From: Cyanobacteria bacterium UBA5018
Lineage (GTDB): Bacteria; Cyanobacteriota; Cyanobacteriia; PCC-6307; Cyanobiaceae
Length of the DNA: 21,185 nt
Assembly: GCA_002396505.1 (NCBI GenBank)
Contig: DGYA01000114.1
Location: 1-21,185 of the forward strand
Reading direction: 5' to 3'
Part shown: one piece after another, positions 1 through 6,414 of the stretch
Numbering within the stretch: position 1 is the first letter of the stretch
How the letters are laid out: every line of letters starts with the position of its first letter
Program-made: the position numbers and the translations under genes
Notes under the pieces: model-generated
What the model was told of the DNA's origin: nothing
Seen by the model: only the letters and a program-made list of their open reading frames with translations
Databases searched by the model: none

Positions 1-735
1 CTGCCACTGCTGGCCCTGGCGGCCCGCTGGCTGGAGATCGAGCCGGCGGCATTGCTGCGCTGGCAGCCCCTGCCGCCGCTGGCCCCCGCCGATTGGCCGG
101 CGCTGCTGGCCCTGCCCTGGAGCCAGCTGATCGGCCAAACGCTCCTGCTCACCGTGACGGCCGCCTGCCTGGCGGTGGGCACCGCTCCGCTGCTGCTGCT
201 GCTGGTGTGGCCCTGGCCCTGGGGGCGGCTGCTACTCAGGCTTGGCTGGGCCCTGGGCCGGCTGTGGCCGCCACCGCTAACGGCCCTATTGCTGCTGTTC
301 CTGCTGCAGCCCGGTCTGCTCACCGGTGCCCTGGCCCTGGGCCTGCACAACCTCGGCATCCTGGGCAGGCTGCTGTTGGAGGCGGTGGAAACCAACGGCG
401 GTGGCTGCGAGCAGGCCCTGGCGGTGAGCGGCAGTGGCCAGCGGCTGGCCCTGCTCTATGGCCGCTTCAGCGGCTTGGCCCGCAGTTACCTGGCCTACGG
501 GGCTTACCGGGCCGACGTGATCCTGCGGGAGTCGGTGGTGGTGGGGCTGGTGGGGGCCACCGGCCTGGGTAGCCAGTTGCTGGAGGCGCTCAGTTCCTTC
601 GCCTGGGACCAACTGGCGGCCCTGGTGTTGGCCTATGCCGCCCTCACCCTGGTGGGAGAAGATCTCAGCGACCGTGCCCGTCGCCACTGGCTGGCGACTC
701 CCGATGCACTCTCCAATGCCGTTCGGACAGCCTGA
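1..735 (+). CDS. phnE: Phosphonate-type ABC transporter permease PhnE (5' end missing)
   Basis: Inner-membrane permease subunit of a phosphonate/phosphite-type ABC importer. The frame is open from base 1, so the N-terminus lies outside the window; the TTG at 52 is only an internal candidate. The visible part is Leu-rich with several hydrophobic membrane segments. The permease EAA loop that contacts the ATPase is visible as EQALAVSGSGQRLALLYGRF, and the typical PhnE stretch RESVVVGLVGATGLGSQL follows. Family knowledge: PhnE works with the binding protein PhnD and the ATPase PhnC, which should lie just upstream. The 3' end overlaps the next gene by 20 bp, which suggests translational coupling. 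Substrate specificity (phosphonate or phosphite) cannot be read from this subunit alone. Confidence 0.85.
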   Translation: MPLLALAARWLEIEPAALLRWQPLPPLAPADWPALLALPWSQLIGQTLLLTVTAACLAVGTAPLLLLLVWPWPWGRLLLRLGWALGRLWPPPLTALLLLFLLQPGLLTGALALGLHNLGILGRLLLEAVETNGGGCEQALAVSGSGQRLALLYGRFSGLARSYLAYGAYRADVILRESVVVGLVGATGLGSQLLEALSSFAWDQLAALVLAYAALTLVGEDLSDRARRHWLATPDALSNAVRTA

Positions 736-1414
736 ACTGATCGGAATCCCGAAAAAGCTGGTGGTGCTGGGGGACAGCGGCGTCTACGGCTGGGGGGATC
801 CCGACCAGGGGGGCTGGTGTGAGCGGCTGCGGCGGCACTGGATGGAGGTGCCGGCTGGGCCAGTGCTCTACAACCTCGGCGTGCGGGGTGATGGTCTGGA
901 GCGGGTGGCCGCTCGTCTGGCGGCGGAGGTGGGCTGTCGCGGCGAACTGCGGCGACAGATACCCCAAGGCATCCTGCTGGGCGTGGGCCTCAACGACCTC
1001 GCCCGCGTCGGACGCGTCAGTGGCCGGCAACAGCTGGCGCCGGACGCCTTCCTATTCGGGCTGCAGCAACTACTGCGCCAGGCCGCCAAGTTGGCGCCAG
1101 TGATGGTGTTGGGCCTCACTCCGGTGGTGGAGGAGCAGATGCCATTCGCCGAGCTGCTCTGGTACCAACTGGCCGATGTCCAGGCCTACGAAGCCCTGTT
1201 AGCCGAGGCCTGCCTGGAGGCCGATGTGCCGTTTTTACCGCTTTTCCACAACCTCACGGCCGATAGCCACTGGCCGGAGCTGCTGTGCACGGACGGCCTG
1301 CATCTAAATGGCGAGGGACACCAGCGCGTATACGAGCTGGTGCGCAGCTGGCCGGCACTGCTGTGCTGGGCTGGCCTGGAACCTCTATCACTCTGTACCC
1401 CCATGGCCCTCTAG
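716..1414 (+). CDS. GDSL/SGNH-family hydrolase
   Basis: Predicted esterase/lipase-type hydrolase of the SGNH fold. All four catalytic blocks can be seen: block I VVLGDSGVYGWG with the nucleophile Ser, block II NLGVRGDG with the oxyanion Gly, block III GVGLND with Asn, and block V DGLHLNGEGH with the Asp-x-x-His pair. No signal peptide is evident, so it is probably cytoplasmic. I chose the ATG at 716 (MPFGQPEL), which overlaps phnE by 20 bp; an ATG at 704 is the alternative. The longer frame back to 635 lies inside phnE and is not supported. The TAG stop at 1412-1414 is also the first three bases of an inverted-repeat element, so that element abuts or entered exactly at the gene end. Substrate unknown. 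Confidence 0.85.
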   Translation: MPFGQPELIGIPKKLVVLGDSGVYGWGDPDQGGWCERLRRHWMEVPAGPVLYNLGVRGDGLERVAARLAAEVGCRGELRRQIPQGILLGVGLNDLARVGRVSGRQQLAPDAFLFGLQQLLRQAAKLAPVMVLGLTPVVEEQMPFAELLWYQLADVQAYEALLAEACLEADVPFLPLFHNLTADSHWPELLCTDGLHLNGEGHQRVYELVRSWPALLCWAGLEPLSLCTPMAL

Positions 1415-1542
1415 GGAGGGTTCTGGAAAACCGGAGCTCAGAAGGCTCTGAACAACTGCCATTTCGTCGCCCCAGCCAGCTGAGAGCCATTGCGGCATCA
1501 GGGCTCAATCGGCAGTGGCTCGGGTTTTTCAGAGCTTCCCTA
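1412..1542. mobile_element. Miniature inverted-repeat element, copy A
   Basis: About 131 bp bounded by imperfect terminal inverted repeats: 1412-1435 (begins TAGGGAGGGTTCTGGAAAAC) pairs with the reverse complement of 1520-1542 (begins TAGGGAAGCTCTGAAAAACC), with one gap and a few mismatches. The inner 95 bp (1446-1540) match 5603-5697 at about 73 of 95 positions by hand alignment without gaps. It has no coding capacity. It is either a MITE or the fused ends of a decayed insertion sequence; the parent family is not identified. Confidence 0.6.
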
Positions 1543-1592
1543 ACCCCGATGAAGCACTTATCAAGCATTGATACAGCACAAATGGTCTCAGG

Positions 1593-1641
1593 TGTCAGGT
1601 GTCATGTGTCAGATGTCAGGTGTCAGGTGTCAGGTGTCAGG
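1593..1641. repeat. 7-bp tandem repeat, 7 units
   Basis: Seven consecutive heptamers of consensus TGTCAGG; units 2 and 3 each carry one change, the others are exact, and a partial unit (tctcagg, 1586-1592) precedes them. It resembles in kind the short tandemly repeated repetitive heptamers described in other cyanobacteria, but the unit differs from those I remember. The unit is not a multiple of three and no credible gene covers it. Confidence 0.9.
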
Positions 1642-1951
1642 TGGTCATAAATGAGGGTTTTCCACGGTGTTTCAGGGTCCAGCAAGGGACCGCTGATTTA
1701 TTCAGCTTGGCGATCCTGGGTAATTCAGCATCGCAGTAAAGCATTTCTGCCCCATTGACTGACGGTGGCCGCAACAGCCATTGCGAAGGGAGCGGCGGAT
1801 AAGGGGCCCAAAGGGTTTGTGCGGAGGGGGCTGAGCGGTATGCAGATCTGCAATAGGTGCGAATGGTCTCAAAAAACGCAGCTATCACGGAGCGGTGGCG
1901 CAGCCATAACAGCTGCAAGCAGGGCCATTACCGCCTGCTCCGACGCCACTG
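1642..1951. other. Gene-free stretch between repeat arrays
   Basis: Some 310 bp with no recognisable gene. The only long frame (minus, 1637-1918) has no motif I recognise and is unlikely to be a protein. A small hairpin GGTCC/GGACC sits near 1676-1691. The 10-mer AATGGTCTCA occurs at 1581-1590 and again at 1862-1871, which could be a relic of an insertion but may be chance. Confidence 0.5.
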
Positions 1952-2122
1952 ACTTGCCGGCTGGCATATCACTTGCCGGCTGGCATACCACTTACCGGCT
2001 GGCATACCACTTACCGGCTGGCATACCACTTGCCGGCAGATATACCACTTGCCCGCTGATCTAACCCTTGCCCGCTGGCCTGGCGCTTGCCGGCTGGCTT
2101 ACCCCATGCCCGCTGACCTACC
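1952..2122. repeat. 19-bp tandem repeat, 9 units
   Basis: Nine head-to-tail units of exactly 19 bp. Units 2-4 (from 1971, 1990 and 2009) are nearly identical, following ACTTGCCGGCTGGCATACC, with drift growing toward the right end; a very degenerate tenth unit may follow at 2123-2141. There are no spacers, so it is not a CRISPR. Every unit keeps a GCCGGC- or GCCCGC-like core. It lies upstream of the sigma factor gene, but a frame through it is not convincing as protein. Confidence 0.92.
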
Positions 2123-2448
2123 CAATTCCCCTGCCGTGCCTTTTCCCCCAACTCTGATGCCCGGCTGCCCCAGCTGGCGGGCACTTCAGCTTGCCAGCTC
2201 GCTGTGATCAAGATGCGCTACTGCCATCTTCTATCTCCTCTGCCCAGTTTGGGTGGGCGGTGATGGTGCCCCCCCCCTCTCCAGCTGTAGGGCGGAGTTC
2301 TCGACTACTCCGGGGCAAGCTCTGGACCAACAGCATTGCTGGCCCGCTACAGGGCTTTTCCGTTCAAGTCGCCTCCAGCCAGGGTTGCTCCCCTGGTGAC
2401 TCCGCTGCCTGCCACGACAGCTGCCGCAGGGAGTGCAATTCCCAACTA

Positions 2449-3279
2449 ATGCGCTCCCTGGCGGATTGCCGTGAAGCCCTAGCCCAGCTGCACTGGCGCC
2501 AGGCCTTGGTGCTCAACAACATGGCACTTGTGCAGCGCATCGCCGCTCGCTACCTGCGCAGCAGCGGCAGCCGCGGCGGCGCCGACGGCGATGATCTGGT
2601 TTCGGCTGGCACCTTGGGCCTGATCCGGGCAGTGGAGCGCTTCTCCCTGGCCGGCTCCAACCGCTTGGCCAGTTATGCAGTGCCGTTCATCGCGGGCGCC
2701 ATCCGCCAGCATCTCCGCGATCACTGGCAGCCGATCCACACCCCCAGGCGGCTGCGGGAATTGCAGCAAAAGGCTCGTCGGCTGCAGGAGCAAAGGCGCG
2801 GCCGCGGCCGGCGGCCCCTGGGGGAAGCGGAGCTGGCCAGTGAACTGGGCTGCCCGCCAGGGCGGCTGGCCGAGGCCCAAGCGGTGTGGCGGGCGCTACA
2901 GGTGGCCAGCCTCGATCAACCCATTGGCCTGGGGCAGGGATCCGATGGAGCGCCAGACCAGGGAACCCTGCTCGACCAGCTGGCCAGTGAGCCCCCTGGT
3001 GCCAGCTCTTGCACCAGTTCTGATGCCAGAGCTGCTGCCAACAACCTGTCCAGCGCCGCCCAGCCGCAGGCCGATCCCCAGCTGGCCTGGCTATGGCAAA
3101 AGTTAAGGGAGCTGCCCGCCACCGATCGCCTCCTGGTGGTGGAGCTGGAAATCCATGGCAGAGGGCTCAAATCTGTGGCCCGCCTCCTGGGCCTCAGTCC
3201 CCAGGCCGCTCGCCAGCGCTGCAATCTAGTGGTGGCTCAACTCAAGCAGATGGCCAACAAAGCAGCGATCGAAGTTTGA
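2449..3279 (+). CDS. Type III (group 3) sigma-70-family RNA polymerase sigma factor
   Basis: Promoter-recognition subunit that would redirect RNA polymerase to a subset of promoters. With the ATG at 2449 it is 276 aa. Region 2 lies at about residues 20-85 (NNMALVQRIAARYLR, then DDLVSAGTLGLIRAVERFS and a region 2.4-like YAVPFIAGAIRQHLRDH). A basic region 3 follows (PRRLRELQQKARRLQ, then RPLGEAELASELGCP), and a region 4 helix-turn-helix sits near the end (GRGLKSVARLLGLSPQAARQ). No region 1.1 is present, which fits group 3. The frame runs upstream to 2191, but those 86 codons show no conserved motif, so I prefer 2449. The linker before region 4 (about 2999-3046) shows a weak 12-bp periodicity. 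Its 3' end overlaps the convergent DUF92 gene by 43 bp. The exact sigma subgroup cannot be assigned. Confidence 0.8.
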   Translation: MRSLADCREALAQLHWRQALVLNNMALVQRIAARYLRSSGSRGGADGDDLVSAGTLGLIRAVERFSLAGSNRLASYAVPFIAGAIRQHLRDHWQPIHTPRRLRELQQKARRLQEQRRGRGRRPLGEAELASELGCPPGRLAEAQAVWRALQVASLDQPIGLGQGSDGAPDQGTLLDQLASEPPGASSCTSSDARAAANNLSSAAQPQADPQLAWLWQKLRELPATDRLLVVELEIHGRGLKSVARLLGLSPQAARQRCNLVVAQLKQMANKAAIEV

Positions 3280-3995
3280 AGGGAATTTACTAGTTCGTTG
3301 CTCAGCCAAACCCAGCGGCGCTGCGCCAGTGCGCCGATATAGCTCTCGATCAAGGTGGCAACGAAGGCCACAAAACTCACCAACAACCAGCTGCTCCCAC
3401 CCTCAATCAAACCCAGCATCCACATCAGCGAGGCCATGGCCAAGCCCCCGACGAAACTGGCGGCGGTGCCCTCCAGGCTGATCGCCCCCTCGCTGCCTGG
3501 GGCCACGGGCCGGAGACTGGTAATCAATACGGTGTGACGTCCCCAGCGCTTACCAATCTCGCTGCCGCAGGTATCGGCCAGCTTGGCGCTGAAGCTGGCG
3601 GCAAACCCCAGCAGCAGCCTGGGGGCCGCGGCTGCGGGCAACAGCGGCACCAGCAGCGCCAGGGCCGCGCCTGTGGCCGCCGAACCCCAAACGTTCTCCG
3701 GTCCGCGGCGACCGCCCCGCGCTTCTGCCAGGCCCAGAGCCTGCTTCTGGCGCAGGCCGAGACGGGTCACCAGCGAACCGAGCAGCAGGTAGAGCACCAC
3801 CGCCAGCCAACCGCGCCAACCGAGGCAGCCCCAGAGCAGCGTGCCGAGGGCGGCGGCATGGACCCAGCCGGCTGGGGTGAGCAGGGGGGCCCGCTGGGCC
3901 AAACCAATCAATAAGCCATTCAGCGCCAGGGCCCACAGCCAGTGGCCAGCACTCTGGACAGGCAGCTGGGCCTGGACCATGGCGAGGAGATTCAT
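3237..3995 (-). CDS. DUF92/TIGR00297 family membrane protein (VTE6-like phytyl-phosphate kinase)
   Basis: Integral membrane protein of the DUF92 family, whose plant and Synechocystis members phosphorylate phytyl phosphate in recycling chlorophyll-derived phytol for tocopherol and phylloquinone synthesis. Visible family features are the hydrophobic segments throughout, the GLRQKQALGLAEARGGRRGPENVWGS-type loop (seen as RGGRRGPENVWGSAATGA), the central SFSAKLADTCGSEIGKRWG with its acidic residues, SLRPVAPGSEGAISLEGT, and the C-terminal NELVNSLQTSIAALLA. I chose the ATG at 3995 (MNLLAMVQ, 252 aa); 4055 and 3980 are alternatives. The 3' end overlaps the convergent sigma gene by 43 bp. The substrate is inferred from the family. 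Confidence 0.85.
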   Translation of the reverse strand: MNLLAMVQAQLPVQSAGHWLWALALNGLLIGLAQRAPLLTPAGWVHAAALGTLLWGCLGWRGWLAVVLYLLLGSLVTRLGLRQKQALGLAEARGGRRGPENVWGSAATGAALALLVPLLPAAAAPRLLLGFAASFSAKLADTCGSEIGKRWGRHTVLITSLRPVAPGSEGAISLEGTAASFVGGLAMASLMWMLGLIEGGSSWLLVSFVAFVATLIESYIGALAQRRWVWLSNELVNSLQTSIAALLAICLS

Positions 3996-4188
3996 CGCAA
4001 ACTGGCGGCAGCCCAGAAGCTGGAGCGCCCCTGAGGGGAACCCACTCTGTGCCATGCCTGGCCCCCGATCCGCTCAGGCCTGGGCCCACACACTGAGCTG
4101 TGTTGCACCGCATTGCGGGCAGGGGGTCAGCTGGGATCGGAGCAGCGGATAATCCGGCTACGTAATCGCCTACGGGCTCCCGGCCGCC

Positions 4189-4629
4189 ATGGTGTTCAAA
4201 CGCAAGGAAACCTTCTTCCTGGATCTGGGCAGCGAAGGCAGCAAGCCGGTAAAAGTGGCCGTGGCCGAGAGCAAGCCCGCGGCCCAAAAGCCAGCGGCCA
4301 AGGGCAAGCCTGAGGCCAAGGCCAGCCAGCCAGCCACGACTGTTGCCGCTACAGCTCCTATTGCACCTGCAGCTCCTATTGCCGCGGCCGCTCCTGAAGC
4401 AACAGCCGCTCCTGAAGCAACAGCCCTGCCCAGCGGCCCGGTGCTCACCACCGCCGAGGCCATCGCCGCCGAGCTGCGCGCCGCCCAGGAGGCCCGGCCG
4501 GCGACTGTGCAGGCCACCTTCGCGCCGGATTGCCTAAATCCCGCCAACGCAGTGCCCACCCGTCGTCGCCGGGCCGGAGCCAACCTGGCTGGCTTCAAGG
4601 CGATGGCTGCGAGCATGATTAGCAAGTGA
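4189..4629 (+). CDS. Ala/Pro-rich conserved hypothetical protein with basic C-terminal motif
   Basis: A 146-aa protein of unknown function. It has a short conserved-looking start (VFKRKETFFLDLGSEGSKPV), a low-complexity Lys/Ala/Pro linker at about residues 24-85, a predicted helix (TTAEAIAAELRAAQEAR), and a C-terminal motif CLNPANAVPTRRRRAGANL followed by AGFKAMA. I recall similar Asn-Ala-Val-Pro plus poly-Arg tails in picocyanobacterial small proteins, without a function. The linker holds four in-frame 18-bp repeat units. It is divergent from the DUF92 gene (193 bp between), and a GATAAT at 4148-4153 could be its -10 box, though no good -35 is visible. The 3' end overlaps convergent rsmE by 11 bp. 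Confidence 0.7.
   Translation: MVFKRKETFFLDLGSEGSKPVKVAVAESKPAAQKPAAKGKPEAKASQPATTVAATAPIAPAAPIAAAAPEATAAPEATALPSGPVLTTAEAIAAELRAAQEARPATVQATFAPDCLNPANAVPTRRRRAGANLAGFKAMAASMISK
4351..4422. repeat. 18-bp in-frame tandem repeat, 4 units
   Basis: Units at 4351-4368, 4369-4386, 4387-4404 and 4405-4422. The last two are identical (GCCGCTCCTGAAGCAACA). They encode the hexapeptides TAPIAP, AAPIAA, AAPEAT and AAPEAT inside the Ala/Pro linker, and lengthen the protein without shifting the frame. Confidence 0.85.
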
Positions 4630-5461
4630 GTCGCCAGCGGCTGAGCAGAGCCGCGGCTGCCACCGCCGCCGTACTCACCCGCAAGATCGTCGTTCCCAAG
4701 CTCACCGCCTGCCAGCCAGCCGCCAGCGCCAACTTCTCCTCTTCGCTGGTCCACCCGCCCTCTGGCCCAATCGCCAGCAGCACTGAGTCGCCTGAGCGGA
4801 CTGGGCCTCCTGAGCTGGCGGAGTCGCCTGGGCGGGCGGCTTGCCAGTGATTGAGGACCTGATCCAGCGGCGGCAAGTCCGCCTGGCGGGTAATAGCCAA
4901 CAGGCCGATGCCAGCCGGTGGGGTAGCCAGCAATTTGCAGGCCTGCTGGGGTAGTTCGAAGCGGGGCTGCCACAGCCGCTCTGACTGCTCGCAGGCCTCC
5001 CTCAAAATCGCTGCGACCCGCTCCCTGGCCAGGCCCTCGCCGGCAACACTGCGAGCGGCCACTAGGGGCAGCAGCAAATCGATACCCAGTTCACAGGCCA
5101 TCCGCAAAAGCACATCTCCATCACGGCGCGGCATCGCCACCGCAAGGGCCAGGCTTGGCTGGGGTTGCGGTTGCCATTGCAGCGGCCTCGCCAGGGGCTG
5201 CTCCAACCTGGCCACCAGGGGCTGCTCGGCCGGGGCCCGGCCACGGCGCTCCACCAGGGGCTCCGCCAGCTGATCCGCCAAGGCCACCAGCCCAGCCGTC
5301 CACAGCCGGCCGGCCCCATCCACCAGGGCGAACCTGTCCCCCGGTCGCAGTCGCAGCACCCGCAGCAGATAGTGGATCTCTGCAGCCTCCAGCCGCAGTT
5401 CGCCCTCGGCCAGCTCCAGCCGCTGGGGGTCGATCAGTAGACGGCGCAACTCTCGACCCAT
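4619..5461 (-). CDS. rsmE: 16S rRNA m3U1498 methyltransferase RsmE
   Basis: SPOUT-class methyltransferase that methylates N3 of U1498 in 16S rRNA using S-adenosylmethionine. The N-terminal PUA-like part contains HYLLRVLRLRPGDRFALVDG. The catalytic part contains KLLATPPAGIG, the SAM-binding LLAIGPEGGWTSEEE at about 228-242, and the knot-forming tail LGTTILRVSTAAVAAAALL. The length, 280 aa, is somewhat above the usual 240-250, partly through an insert just before the SAM motif (RPGDSASSGGPVRSGDS, about 208-226) encoded by three 18-bp units. The ATG at 5461 gives the expected start MGRELRRLLI. The leader contains a strong stem-loop, and the 3' end overlaps the neighbouring convergent gene by 11 bp. 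Confidence 0.92.
   Translation of the reverse strand: MGRELRRLLIDPQRLELAEGELRLEAAEIHYLLRVLRLRPGDRFALVDGAGRLWTAGLVALADQLAEPLVERRGRAPAEQPLVARLEQPLARPLQWQPQPQPSLALAVAMPRRDGDVLLRMACELGIDLLLPLVAARSVAGEGLARERVAAILREACEQSERLWQPRFELPQQACKLLATPPAGIGLLAITRQADLPPLDQVLNHWQAARPGDSASSGGPVRSGDSVLLAIGPEGGWTSEEEKLALAAGWQAVSLGTTILRVSTAAVAAAALLSRWRLTC
4782..4835. repeat. 18-bp in-frame repeat insert in rsmE, 3 units
   Basis: Three 18-bp units at 4782-4799, 4800-4817 and 4818-4835; the outer two share 14 of 18 bases (common core GAGTCGCCTG), the middle one is more diverged. They encode a Gly/Ser/Pro hexapeptide series (PGDSAS, SGGPVR, SGDSVL) next to the SAM-binding loop of RsmE. Confidence 0.65.
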
Positions 5462-5476
5462 ACAACTATGCCAATT

Positions 5477-5523
5477 TTCGAGAAAAATCGATAGCCATAG
5501 ATCCTATCACGGCTATTCTCGAA
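5477..5523 (-). promoter_or_regulatory. Stem-loop in the rsmE leader region
   Basis: Outer arms TTCGAGAA (5477-5484) and TTCTCGAA (5516-5523) are perfect inverted repeats, and inner arms ATAGCC (5491-5496) and GGCTAT (5511-5516) stack directly on the right-hand side, leaving a left bulge. A further ATAG/CTAT pair can form inside the loop. The structure starts 16 bp upstream of the rsmE ATG. It could be an operator or a 5' UTR structure; no U-tract marks it as a terminator. Confidence 0.5.
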
Positions 5524-5551
5524 TGTTCAGGCCACTGGGAGAATGGACATT

Positions 5552-5698
5552 CAAGAAAGCCCTCTGAAAAACAAAAAACAAGCGAGTATTCGCCAAGGGA
5601 ATCTCTCAACAACCGCCATTTCAACTCCCCAGCCAACCTAGGGCCATGAAGGCATCAGGGCTCGACTGGGTATAGCTCGGACTTTTCAGGGCTTCCCA
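5552..5698. mobile_element. Miniature inverted-repeat element, copy B
   Basis: Second copy of the element at 1412-1542. The right end (5680-5697) reads, in reverse complement, GGGAAGCCCTGAAAAGTC; the left end around 5553-5572 contains GAAAGCCCTCTGAAAAAC, an imperfect partner with a 2-bp difference. The inner 95 bp (5603-5697) align without gaps to copy A at about 77% identity; copy B has about 17 bp more between its left arm and this core. The minus-strand frame is broken by stops, so no protein is encoded. Confidence 0.6.
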
Positions 5699-5760
5699 AA
5701 TAATTTACTCAAGAATGTCTCTACCCGAACCTACACTTAAGACACCACTGATTACCCGCT

Positions 5761-5840
5761 GGTTTCAGGGCAGACTGGTTTCAAGTCAGACTGATTTCAG
5801 GGCAGACTGTTTTCAAGGTAAACTGTTTTCAGGGCAATTC
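5761..5840. repeat. 16-bp tandem repeat, 5 units
   Basis: Five units of exactly 16 bp with consensus near GGTTTCAGGGCAGACT. The last unit (5825-5840) contains the stop codon and final codons of the DUF3531 gene, so the array appears to have grown outward from that gene's 3' end. The unit is not a multiple of three. Confidence 0.9.
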
Positions 5841-6284
5841 GTCGAGGGCAAACATGGAGTCCTCCTGGTCATCCAGCGGCCAGTCGTCATTTTGGCCGCC
5901 GATCACCAGCTCAATAATTTCCACCACATCGCGATCCAATTGGCTGAGGGAATTGATCAGCACATCGAGGGCGATGGCGTCGCTTGTACCCATATCCACC
6001 CAGCAACGTGCCCATTCCGCCTGATAGGAAAAGGAGGTGAGGTTATGCATCAATGCCGGCAGGGCCCGCTCCGCGTCCTCGCCGTCATAGGCCATCCAGC
6101 TCAACTCAATGCCAGCCTCATGGGCCTGCAGGTTTTCGGCATTGAAGCCGCCTAGCTTGCCCAGCACGAACCAGCTGTCGAATACCGCTTCCACGTAGTT
6201 GCGCTCCCCCTGGCCAGGGGGGTGGGCAAAGCGCAGCCAAATCCAGCAGTCGAATGGATCCACATCGCGGAATCGCACCTCCAT
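5829..6284 (-). CDS. DUF3531 family protein
   Basis: A 151-aa soluble protein of the DUF3531 family, found in cyanobacteria and plastid-bearing plants; function not known to me. Recognisable family stretches are VRFRDVDPFDCWIWLRFAHP, the NYVEAVFDSWFVLGKLGGFN segment, LSWMAYDGEDAERALPALMH, and RCWVDMGTSDAIALDVLIN. It ends in an acidic tail (NDDWPLDDQEDSMFALDELP). I chose the ATG at 6284 (MEVRFRDVD), where family similarity begins; an in-frame ATG at 6332 would add 16 unremarkable residues. It is divergent from the ABC ATPase gene with about 130 bp between. Its stop codon lies inside a 16-bp tandem repeat unit. Confidence 0.85.
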   Translation of the reverse strand: MEVRFRDVDPFDCWIWLRFAHPPGQGERNYVEAVFDSWFVLGKLGGFNAENLQAHEAGIELSWMAYDGEDAERALPALMHNLTSFSYQAEWARCWVDMGTSDAIALDVLINSLSQLDRDVVEIIELVIGGQNDDWPLDDQEDSMFALDELP

Positions 6285-6414
6285 GGCGGTCTTGAGAGGC
6301 CGGCTAGGCCCCTGGGAAACGGCTTCCATCAAACACGCCCGCCGCCACAGACGCCAGGCATGGCGGCTCCAGATCGCTACCGAGCCGCCATGCTGGGAAC
6401 CTGACCCGCACCAG

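Noticed and set aside
1637..1918. 93-aa minus-strand frame as a transposase remnant
   Set aside because: No catalytic or helix-turn-helix motif could be recognised; the frame ends inside the heptamer array.
1952..2122. CRISPR-like array
   Set aside because: The 19-bp units follow each other without spacers and drift gradually; no cas genes are present.
2191..2448. N-terminal extension of the sigma factor
   Set aside because: The 86 extra codons show no family similarity and group 3 sigma factors are short, so the ATG at 2449 is preferred, though the extension cannot be fully excluded.
5155..5649. Long plus-strand frame opposite rsmE and into the miniature element
   Set aside because: It is a GC-rich shadow of rsmE with Pro/Ala/Gly-rich translation; rsmE has clear motifs on the other strand.
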